Of a DNA stretch of 7,533 bases, positions 1 through 6,962 are shown one piece after another (position 1 is the stretch's first letter; every line of letters starts with the position of its first letter). The stretch spans positions 1-7,533 of the forward strand of contig WLHG01000046.1 in NCBI GenBank assembly GCA_009702845.1, given 5' to 3'. The translations under genes and the position numbers were made by a program. The stretch comes from Actinomycetota bacterium (GTDB lineage: Bacteria > Actinomycetota > Actinomycetes > Nanopelagicales > Nanopelagicaceae). A model generated the notes under the pieces. It was not told the origin of the DNA. It saw only the letters and a program-made list of their open reading frames with translations, and made no database searches.

Positions 1-1088
<1,088 letters not shown>

Positions 1089-1100
1089 TAGGATTTCACT

Positions 1101-1223
1101 ATGACGAACTTAGCCGCTGAAACTCTTCGCGAACTTCCAATGCCGGCAGTTGCCTACGGCCTCGTAACTTTTGGAGTTCTCTCAATCTTTCTCTATTTAG
1201 CCCTTCGTTTAGACCGGGATTGA
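1101..1223 (+). CDS. Small single-pass membrane protein, unknown function (40 aa)
   Basis: This ORF starts with ATG, 12 nt after the ligA stop, and ends 1 nt before the nadD start. An AGGA Shine-Dalgarno sequence at 1090-1093 sits 7 nt upstream of the ATG. The 40 residues have a short polar N-terminus (MTNLAAETLRELPMP), one hydrophobic segment at about residues 16-37 (AVAYGLVTFGVLSIFLYLAL), and a charged end (RLDRD). The likely topology is one membrane helix with a short tail; positive-inside rules do not settle the orientation. I recall similar small proteins with a PMP...YG start near nadD in other actinobacteria, but that is memory, not a search. No function can be assigned. The case for a real gene is the ribosome binding site, the exact fit between two genes and the coherent TM profile. 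Confidence 0.75.
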   Translation: MTNLAAETLRELPMPAVAYGLVTFGVLSIFLYLALRLDRD

Positions 1224-1224
1224 T

Positions 1225-1773
1225 TTGTCTCGAGTTGGAATTTACGGTGGAACTTTTGATCCGATTCACAACGGTCATCTCCATGTAATTAGACAACTCA
1301 TTGAAAAAAAGATTATTGATCGTTTAATTCTTGTTCCTGCCGGTCAGCCTCTACTTCGCGAAAATGCACCGATTGCCCCTGGCGCGGCGCGGAGAACTAT
1401 GTGTCAGCTTGCGATTTCTTCTCTTCCGGAAAACATCTCATCGCATGTTGAGGTAAATCCCATTGAGATTCTGCGCGAGGGTCCTAGCTATGCAATCGAT
1501 ACGGTTGAGGCGGTTCGAAGTACATATCCAAACGATGAGATATTTCTGATTATGGGCGCAGATGCCTATTCAAAGATCGATCAATGGCACCGTGCGCCTG
1601 AGCTCCACACAATGGTCTCGATAATCTGTATTAATCGTCCAGGTTTTGCCCCGCACGGTATCGATATCGCCGCTCTGGATGTATCGGCCACCTCAATTCG
1701 TGCGGGATTGAGCACGGAGGTACCGGAAATTGTTGCGGCATTTATAGGCGAGAATAAGCTCTATGACAATTAG
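1225..1773 (+). CDS. nadD: Nicotinate-nucleotide adenylyltransferase NadD
   Basis: NadD transfers AMP from ATP to nicotinate mononucleotide, giving deamido-NAD in the cytoplasmic route to NAD. The 182-residue protein is slightly short for the family (about 190-210). It shows the nucleotidyltransferase signature GGTFDPIHNGH (residues 8-18, with HNGH as the HxGH motif), a GADAYSKIDQWHR segment typical of NadD, and SATSIR (154-159), which stands for the usual ISSTxIR motif near the C-terminus. The start is TTG at 1225: it puts the GGTFDP motif at the normal distance from the N-terminus and no ATG or GTG lies in frame nearby. A weak GGGA at 1216-1219 could serve as ribosome binding site. The gene lies 1 nt after the small membrane protein and overlaps rsfS by 11 nt, so translation is probably coupled. 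Confidence 0.96.
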   Translation: MSRVGIYGGTFDPIHNGHLHVIRQLIEKKIIDRLILVPAGQPLLRENAPIAPGAARRTMCQLAISSLPENISSHVEVNPIEILREGPSYAIDTVEAVRSTYPNDEIFLIMGADAYSKIDQWHRAPELHTMVSIICINRPGFAPHGIDIAALDVSATSIRAGLSTEVPEIVAAFIGENKLYDN

Positions 1774-2140
1774 CGCACGCACCCTCGAAATCACCCAAGC
1801 AGCAGCAGCTGCAGTAATCGAAAAAATCGGCACTGATTTGATCGCAATTGATCTATCTGACCAGCTAGTTCTGAGTGAGGTTTTTCTCATCGCAACAGGG
1901 CAAAATGTTGCTCAAGTCGATGCAATTGCCGACGAAGTCGAACGTCAACTTATTGCAATGGGCGAAAAACCTGCACGCCGTGAAAAAGGTCCTGAGTGGA
2001 TTCTCCTTGATTATTCAGATCTAGTTGTCCACATTCAAAGCACTGAGCTTCGTAAGTATTACATGCTCGATCGCTTATGGAATGACTGCCCAACAATTGA
2101 GTTAGATGCCGTGAAAGCCGCCGCAGTTCATGGCAGGTAA
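1763..2140 (+). CDS. rsfS: Ribosomal silencing factor RsfS (Iojap family)
   Basis: RsfS binds protein uL14 on the large ribosomal subunit and blocks subunit joining, lowering translation when nutrients are scarce. The 125-residue protein has the usual family length and the Iojap core: a start like ITQAAAAAVIEKIG, then SEVFLIATGQNVAQVDAIAD (about 38-57), then the central PEWILLDYSDLVVHIQ and the C-terminal LRKYYMLDRLWND. The usual DYGD is DYSD here, a mild change. The ATG at 1763 lies inside the nadD end (ATG-N5-TAG), with AGGCGAG at 1746-1752 as a likely Shine-Dalgarno sequence. The stop overlaps the next gene in the same manner. The order nadD-rsfS-phosphatase is also that of Mycobacterium tuberculosis (Rv2421c-Rv2420c-Rv2419c), which supports the call. 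Confidence 0.95.
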   Translation: MTISARTLEITQAAAAAVIEKIGTDLIAIDLSDQLVLSEVFLIATGQNVAQVDAIADEVERQLIAMGEKPARREKGPEWILLDYSDLVVHIQSTELRKYYMLDRLWNDCPTIELDAVKAAAVHGR

Positions 2141-2780
2141 TCGCGTACTTTTATGGCGTCACGGCCAAACTGATTGGAATATGGTTAATCGTTTTCAAGG
2201 CCACTCAGACATTCCATTAAATGATGTGGGCCGATATCAGGCCCAACATGCTGCAGAGATTTTGGCAGGAATGAACCCCACGGCGATTATTTCAAGTGAT
2301 CTAGGACGTGCGCATGAAACTGCACAAGCTTTAGCAAAGCTCGTTGGCTTAACAGTGAGTATGCATGAAGATTTGCGCGAGACTAATGGCGGATTATGGG
2401 AAGGCAAGACTGGAGCTGAAAATCGCGCCGAAGACTTTCAAAACTTTATTCGATGGATAGATGGGGATGACAACCCTGCCGGCACAACAGGGGAGCGACG
2501 CAGTGAAGTTGCAACCCGTGCAGTTGGAGTAATCAATAAAGCGCTAGAAGGAAAGTCCGATCAGTTGTTAGTTGTTGCAACTCATGGCGGAACTGCTCGA
2601 TGTGTCCTCGGTGAACTTTTGCAGCTCCCACTTTCTCACTGGGGCGTTATCGGTGGACTTTCAAATGCATCCTGGTCGATCCTCGAACGCAATCCCCGTC
2701 AATGGAATTTAATTGAACACAACGCCGGTTCTATCCCAGAGCCTGTCTATGGCGAGGAAAGCGGCGCGACTACCGCCTAA
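2130..2780 (+). CDS. Histidine phosphatase (phosphoglycerate mutase-like; GpgP-like by position)
   Basis: This 216-residue protein belongs to the histidine phosphatase superfamily, which forms a phosphohistidine during catalysis. Visible active-site features are RHGQTDWN (10-17, with His11 as the expected phospho-acceptor), the SSDLGRA arginine (Arg60), the acid in LRETNGG (Glu84, likely proton donor) and ATHGG (His152). In mycobacteria the gene after rsfS is gpgP, a glucosyl-3-phosphoglycerate phosphatase in the path to methylglucose polysaccharides. By position this could be the same enzyme, but the family is broad and many members are misnamed as phosphoglycerate mutases. The substrate is therefore left open. 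The ATG at 2130 overlaps the rsfS end by 11 nt and has no strong ribosome binding site, which fits coupled translation. The end (YGEESGATTA) is polar and probably disordered. Confidence 0.9.
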   Translation: MAGNRVLLWRHGQTDWNMVNRFQGHSDIPLNDVGRYQAQHAAEILAGMNPTAIISSDLGRAHETAQALAKLVGLTVSMHEDLRETNGGLWEGKTGAENRAEDFQNFIRWIDGDDNPAGTTGERRSEVATRAVGVINKALEGKSDQLLVVATHGGTARCVLGELLQLPLSHWGVIGGLSNASWSILERNPRQWNLIEHNAGSIPEPVYGEESGATTA

Positions 2781-2795
2781 ATCATGCGGTAAGGT
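2767..2795 (+). promoter_or_regulatory. Possible promoter for tRNA-Ala
   Basis: TAAGGT at 2790-2795 fits the actinobacterial -10 pattern TAnnnT and ends 19 nt before the mature tRNA, which would leave a short 5' leader for RNase P. The -35 partner is poor: CGACTA at 2767-2772, 17 nt upstream, shares only part of TTGACA and lies in the end of the phosphatase gene. The tRNA could instead be read through from the upstream operon. This is a motif match by eye only. Confidence 0.3.
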
Positions 2796-2814
2796 TTGCC
2801 CTTCTCAAGCAATT

Positions 2815-2887
2815 GGGGCTGTGGCGCAGCTGGTAGCGCACCTGCATGGCATGCAGGGGGTCAGGGGTTCAAATCCCCTCAGCTCCA
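2815..2887 (+). tRNA. tRNA-Ala, anticodon GGC
   Basis: A full cloverleaf can be folded by hand. The acceptor stem is GGGGCTG (2815-2821) with CAGCTCC (2880-2886), and it contains the G3-U70 wobble pair that identifies alanine tRNAs. The D arm is GCGC/GCGC with loop AGCTGGTA. The anticodon stem is CCTGC/GCAGG with loop ATGGCAT, placing anticodon GGC at 2848-2850, which reads GCC and GCU. The variable loop is GGGTC, the T arm AGGGG/CCCCT with loop TTCAAAT, and the discriminator is A at 2887. The 3' CCA is not encoded (CGT follows), so the cell must add it. It lies 34 nt after the phosphatase gene and 3 nt before leuS. Confidence 0.97.
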
Positions 2888-2890
2888 CGT

Positions 2891-5371
2891 ATGAATATAG
2901 ATAGTACAAACGAGGCGCACGCGGCTTACGACTTCGCCTACGTGCAGGAAAAATGGCTGCCCGTTTGGGACAAGATTCAACCTTTTAAATCGGGTCGCCC
3001 TGATGATAAACGCCCTAAGAAGTATGTCTTGGATATGTTTCCCTACCCATCGGGTGATTTACATATGGGTCATGCCGAGGCCTACGCACTCGGAGATGTG
3101 ATTGCCCGTTACTGGATTCAAAAAGGTTTCAATGTCATGCACCCGATTGGTTGGGATGCATTTGGACTCCCAGCCGAAAATGCTGCAATTAAGCGCAATG
3201 AAGATCCAAAGATTTGGACCTATGAAAATATCGCTGTGCAGAAAGCTTCGATGCGCCGCTTTGCATGCTCCTTCGACTGGGATCGTGTTTTTAATACCTG
3301 TGATCCTGAGTTCTACAAGTGGAACCAGTGGTTGTTCTTGCAGTTATTCGAACGCGGACTTGCCTATCGCAAAGACTCAGCCGTTAACTGGTGCCCAAGT
3401 TGCCAAACAGTTTTAGCTAACGAACAAGTAGTTGCCGGTCTATGCGAGCGTTGCGATACGGCAGTTACCAAGAAGAAATTGAATCAGTGGTATTTCAAAA
3501 TTACAGATTACGCGGATCGCTTACTCGATGACATGGCCCAGCTTGAAGGCAAGTGGCCAGAAAAAGTATTGATGATGCAGCGAAATTGGATCGGTCGTTC
3601 AACCGGGGCGAACGTCTCATTTGTAATTGAAAATCGAAGCGAGCCAATCACGGTCTATACAACTCGTCCCGATACTTTGTATGGTGCAACTTTTATGGTC
3701 GTTGCCGTCGATAGCGATCTTGCCGCCGAACTAGTAGTTGGATCAGGTGTCGAGAGTGAATTTGCGACGTACTTAGAAAAGATTAAGGCCGATAGCGATA
3801 TTGATCGACTAGCCACAGATCGCCCAAAGAGTGGTGTCTTTCTAAATCGCTATGCGATTAATCCAGTCAATGGCGCAAAACTACCTATCTGGGCCAGTGA
3901 TTATGTTTTGGCTGATTACGGTACCGGTGCGATTATGGCCGTACCAGCTCACGATCAAAGAGATTTAGATTTTGCACGAGCAATGAACCTACCCGTGACC
4001 GTCGTTGTAGATACGGGCGATGAGGATCCAAATTCATCCGGGATTGCAACCAGCGGAGACGGCGTATTAGTTAACTCTGGCGGCCTTAATGGCATGAACA
4101 AGGCCGATGCGATTGCAACCATTAATGCGCAACTTGAAAAAGATGGCCTCGGAAAATCTGCACGTAACTATCGCCTGCGCGATTGGCTTGTTTCGCGCCA
4201 GCGCTACTGGGGTACTCCAATTCCTATCATTCACTGTCCGTCTTGTGGCGAAGTACCAGTTCCAGCCGATCAGCTTCCGCTGTTGCTTCCTAACGCTGAA
4301 GGATTGGATTTAAAGCCAAAGGGAACTTCACCGCTGGGTGCGGCAACTGATTGGGTAAATGTTAAGTGTCCTAAGTGCGGTACTGATGCCAAGCGCGATA
4401 CCGACACTATGGATACTTTCGTGGATTCATCTTGGTATTACCTTCGCTATCCATCATCGACTAACCATGATGAGGCTTTCTCTAAGAAAGATATGCAAAC
4501 CTGGTTACCAGTAGATCAATATGTCGGTGGAGTTACACATGCAATCTTGCACTTGCTGTATAGCCGCTTCTTAACAAAAGTCTTAAATGATATGGAATTA
4601 TTAGATTTCAATGAGCCATTCTCGCGCCTGCTCAATCAAGGTATGGTGCTTATGGATGGCTCAGCAATGTCGAAGAGTCGTGGCAACTTGGTTCGCTTAT
4701 CCGATGAGCTAGAACATCACGGTGTAGATGCGATTCGTTTATCAATGGTCTTTGCCGGTCCTCCTGAAGATGATGTCGACTGGTCTGATGTCTCGCCATC
4801 GGGATCGGTTAAATTTTTATCACGTGCGTGGCGTTTATCTGGTGATGTAACAAGTGCACCTGGTGTCGATTTTGCTAGCGGAGAAATCTCGCTTCGAAAA
4901 GCAACGCATAAAGCATTACACGATGCCGATTTTGCTGTCTCCTCTCTAAGATTTAATGTTGCAATCGCTCGCGTGATGGAGCTAGTTAATGCAACGCGCA
5001 AGGCCATCGATTCAGGCTGTGGGCCAGCAGATCCCGCCGTTCGCGAGGCCGTTGAAGCTATTTCCATTATGTTGTCGCTAGTTGCACCATTTACCGCAGA
5101 AGAGATGTGGGAGCGCTTGGGTCATCGCCCATCTGTCGCCCTTGCCGGTTGGCCCGCCATTGATGAAAAGCTACTAATTGCAGATGCTGTGACGGCAGTT
5201 GTTCAAATTAACGGCAAGATTAAAGATCGCCTCGATGTCATACCAACCATCAGCGATGCTGAACTTGAGGCTCAAGCTCTAGCTCTACCCTCCATTATTG
5301 AGGCACTTGAAGGCGCAACAGTTTCAAAAATCATCACACGCGCCCCAAAAATCGTTAATATCGTCATCTAA
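2891..5371 (+). CDS. leuS: Leucyl-tRNA synthetase (LeuRS)
   Basis: LeuRS attaches leucine to tRNA-Leu and hydrolyses wrongly charged tRNA. With the ATG at 2891 it has 826 residues, normal for the common bacterial type. In order: the class I HMGH signature (58-61) after MFPYPSG; a zinc cluster Cys168, 171, 185, 188; the CP1 editing domain with TTRPDTLYG (257-265) and [15 protein letters not shown] (344-358, including the conserved Asp355); a second four-cysteine group Cys449, 452, 493, 496; [16 protein letters not shown] (592-596) in the KMSKS position; the anticodon-binding helical domain; and a C-terminal segment with [11 protein letters not shown]. An in-frame ATG at 2846 is rejected because it lies in the tRNA anticodon loop. 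No Shine-Dalgarno sequence precedes 2891. The protein lacks the KIGKS signature and about 970-residue length of mycobacterial LeuRS. It is intact to its TAA stop. Confidence 0.97.
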   Translation: MNIDSTNEAHAAYDFAYVQEKWLPVWDKIQPFKSGRPDDKRPKKYVLDMFPYPSGDLHMGHAEAYALGDVIARYWIQKGFNVMHPIGWDAFGLPAENAAIKRNEDPKIWTYENIAVQKASMRRFACSFDWDRVFNTCDPEFYKWNQWLFLQLFERGLAYRKDSAVNWCPSCQTVLANEQVVAGLCERCDTAVTKKKLNQWYFKITDYADRLLDDMAQLEGKWPEKVLMMQRNWIGRSTGANVSFVIENRSEPITVYTTRPDTLYGATFMVVAVDSDLAAELVVGSGVESEFATYLEKIKADSDIDRLATDRPKSGVFLNRYAINPVNGAKLPIWASDYVLADYGTGAIMAVPAHDQRDLDFARAMNLPVTVVVDTGDEDPNSSGIATSGDGVLVNSGGLNGMNKADAIATINAQLEKDGLGKSARNYRLRDWLVSRQRYWGTPIPIIHCPSCGEVPVPADQLPLLLPNAEGLDLKPKGTSPLGAATDWVNVKCPKCGTDAKRDTDTMDTFVDSSWYYLRYPSSTNHDEAFSKKDMQTWLPVDQYVGGVTHAILHLLYSRFLTKVLNDMELLDFNEPFSRLLNQGMVLMDGSAMSKSRGNLVRLSDELEHHGVDAIRLSMVFAGPPEDDVDWSDVSPSGSVKFLSRAWRLSGDVTSAPGVDFASGEISLRKATHKALHDADFAVSSLRFNVAIARVMELVNATRKAIDSGCGPADPAVREAVEAISIMLSLVAPFTAEEMWERLGHRPSVALAGWPAIDEKLLIADAVTAVVQINGKIKDRLDVIPTISDAELEAQALALPSIIEALEGATVSKIITRAPKIVNIVI

Positions 5372-5396
5372 CTCAATACTTCACGTTCCACATGGT

Positions 5397-5402
5397 GAGA
5401 GG
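5397..5402 (+). promoter_or_regulatory. Ribosome binding site that sets the start of the cysteine synthase-like gene
   Basis: GAGAGG at 5397-5402 lies 6 nt before the ATG at 5409. It favours this ATG over the longer open frame that reaches back to 5298 inside leuS, whose extra residues do not resemble the family. Confidence 0.75.
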
Positions 5403-5408
5403 CACACA

Positions 5409-6293
5409 ATGAAAACTATTTTGGATGCAATTGGCAATACACCATTAATTAACATCGAAGGTATTTGGGTAAAGATGGAGTTCATGAATCCATCGGGTTC
5501 AATTAAGGCGCGCATTGCTAAGTACATGATTGAACGCGCGGAGGACGAAGGTCTCATTAAGCCAGGCGACACCATTGTGGAAGCCAGTAGCGGAAATACC
5601 GGAAATGCAATGAGTATGGTTGCAGCGGTTAAGGGATACAAAATGTTAGTGATTATGCCAGATGGCATGAGCCCAGAGCGCACCGCAATTTCTGAGGCCT
5701 TCGGAGCCGAAGTTCATACGATGGGTGATTTCCATGTCAATGATGCATTGGCCGAAGCACGACGCCGTGGCGCTTTGCCAGGTTTTTTTGCGCCTCAACA
5801 GTTTGATAATGAGTGGAACGTTCAGGAAAATCGCGAATGGCTTGGTCAAGAGATTTTAGATCAGATGCCAGTTCTGCCAGATTTAGTTATTGGCGGAGTC
5901 GGTACCGGCGGAACAATCATTGGTGTTGGTCAAGCTTTCAAAGCGGCGAACCCGAACTGTAAAGTGATTGCCCTCGAACCCTCAGAGTCATGCACAATAT
6001 TGTGCGGAGAAGTATCAAAGCATTTAATCGAGGGTATTGCCGATGGCTTTGTTCCCGGAATCGTTTCACGCCACCACGATGAACTAGATGGTGTTATCGA
6101 TGTTGGCTCAGAGGAATCGATCACAGAGATGCGACGCTTAGCCAGTGTTCATGGGCTATTTGTCGGCCCATCGTCAGGGGCTCACATGATTGCCGCCAAA
6201 CGCTTAAAAGAGCAGTACGGCGTAGAAAATGTCGTGACTTTCTTCTGCGATGAGGGCGAAAAGTACATTAATGATTACTGGTTGAAGAAGTAA
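5409..6293 (+). CDS. PLP-dependent cysteine synthase family enzyme (CysK/CysM/CBS-like)
   Basis: Members of this fold type II PLP family use O-acetylserine or O-phosphoserine with sulfide to make cysteine, or make cystathionine; the exact substrate cannot be read here. The protein has 294 residues, a little short (about 300-330 is usual). Visible: IGNTPLI near the start; NPSGSIKAR with the likely PLP lysine Lys33; the substrate loop SSGNTG (60-65, usually TSGNTG); MPDGMSPERTAI; the phosphate-binding GVGTGGT (163-169); EGIADGFVP (usually GIGAGFIP); and GPSSGA (253-258), carrying the serine that contacts the PLP ring nitrogen. Compared with E. coli CysK the stretch between PLI and the K-x-E strand is about five residues shorter. 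No regulatory CBS domain follows. The start is fixed by GAGAGG upstream and by the family alignment. The gene lies 37 nt after leuS and is probably cotranscribed with it. Confidence 0.88.
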   Translation: MKTILDAIGNTPLINIEGIWVKMEFMNPSGSIKARIAKYMIERAEDEGLIKPGDTIVEASSGNTGNAMSMVAAVKGYKMLVIMPDGMSPERTAISEAFGAEVHTMGDFHVNDALAEARRRGALPGFFAPQQFDNEWNVQENREWLGQEILDQMPVLPDLVIGGVGTGGTIIGVGQAFKAANPNCKVIALEPSESCTILCGEVSKHLIEGIADGFVPGIVSRHHDELDGVIDVGSEESITEMRRLASVHGLFVGPSSGAHMIAAKRLKEQYGVENVVTFFCDEGEKYINDYWLKK

Positions 6294-6322
6294 TTATCCA
6301 CACGGGGCAACCTAGATAAGTT
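6294..6322 (+). promoter_or_regulatory. Possible promoter upstream of comEA
   Basis: TAAGTT at 6317-6322 fits the TAnnnT -10 pattern and stands exactly 17 nt after TTATCC (6294-6299), a weak -35 match. Transcription would start near 6329, about 25 nt before the comEA ATG. The 60-nt spacer before comEA is the longest gap in the window, which fits a new transcription unit. No hairpin terminator is evident in the gap. The match is weak and was judged by eye. Confidence 0.3.
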
Positions 6323-6353
6323 GTAAGGCGAGGCTCTCAATAATCATTGGGGC

Positions 6354-6962
6354 ATGAACCATTTCACGCAAGCCTTCGAAAGTATCAGTAACTGGTGGTA
6401 CGAACTTCACTATTCTCACATCCAAAAACGCGCACTGCTTATCCTTGGCGTTCTGGCGATTCTCTTTTCTTCATTCATAGTTCTTCGCGGTGGCAGCCAT
6501 GAAGTCGTTGAACCTCCAATAGTTGCCGTACAAATCGCAGCGCCAGAGATATTCATCGATGTCACCGGGGCTGTCAATAATCCTGGGGTCTACACATTGG
6601 CCGCCAATTCCCGAGTAATCGATGCCATTAAGGCGGCCGGAGATTCAGCCCCCGGAGCAGATCTCTCAACAATAAATTTGGCACGCGTTTTATCTGATGG
6701 CGAACAGATTTATGTCGATGCGACCATCGTTAATAGCGCCGGTGTGCGCATCTCAAAAGTAACGCGTAGCGGTCCAATCAATATTAACCGCGCCACCCTT
6801 GCTCAGTTTGATTCACTTGACGGTATTGGTCCCGTTATAGCTAAAAGAATTATTGAGTATCGAAAAGTAAATGGCCCATTTGTCACCGTTGAGGATCTTC
6901 AAAAGGTGAGCGGAATAGGTGTAGCAAAATTCGCGAATATCAAAAGCAAAGTTCGCGTTTAG
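6354..6962 (+). CDS. comEA: ComEA-type DNA-binding membrane protein (competence/DNA uptake)
   Basis: ComEA is anchored in the cytoplasmic membrane, binds incoming double-stranded DNA outside the cell and passes it to the ComEC channel. The 202-residue protein has a polar N-terminus, one membrane helix at about 26-45 (ALLILGVLAILFSSFIVL), a linker, an SLBB domain at about 65-121 (IFIDVTGAVNNPGVY ... LSDGEQIYV), and a C-terminal pair of helix-hairpin-helix motifs at about 141-202 (ININRATLAQFDSLDGIGP, then KVSGIGVAKFANIK) of the usual ComEA kind. The ATG at 6354 is the first start after an in-frame stop; the GGGG before it is too close to be a good ribosome binding site. It is followed directly by comEC, as in many Gram-positive bacteria. 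Whether the organism is naturally transformable cannot be told from this; such genes are widespread in actinobacteria not known to be competent. Confidence 0.95.
   Translation: MNHFTQAFESISNWWYELHYSHIQKRALLILGVLAILFSSFIVLRGGSHEVVEPPIVAVQIAAPEIFIDVTGAVNNPGVYTLAANSRVIDAIKAAGDSAPGADLSTINLARVLSDGEQIYVDATIVNSAGVRISKVTRSGPININRATLAQFDSLDGIGPVIAKRIIEYRKVNGPFVTVEDLQKVSGIGVAKFANIKSKVRV

Noticed and set aside
2846..2890. Upstream ATG in frame with leuS, giving a 15-residue longer LeuRS.
   Set aside because: The ATG is part of the tRNA-Ala anticodon loop and the added residues are only translated tRNA sequence; LeuRS homology begins after 2891.
2713..2904. 63-residue ORF over the phosphatase end and the tRNA.
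   Set aside because: It is an alternate-frame reading of the phosphatase gene and tRNA, with no ribosome binding site and no recognisable protein.
4717..5067. 116-residue ORF on the minus strand.
   Set aside because: It is antisense to the conserved leuS helical domain, and its low-complexity serine/alanine-rich product resembles a shadow frame. The other minus-strand ORFs were rejected for the same reason.
5298..5408. Longer start for the cysteine synthase-like gene, inside leuS.
   Set aside because: The 37 extra residues do not look like the family, and GAGAGG with the right spacing precedes ATG 5409.
5992..6005. Perfect 14-bp palindrome GCACAATATTGTGC, a possible operator.
   Set aside because: It lies inside the cysteine synthase-like coding region far from any start, and roughly one 14-bp palindrome is expected by chance in two windows of this size.
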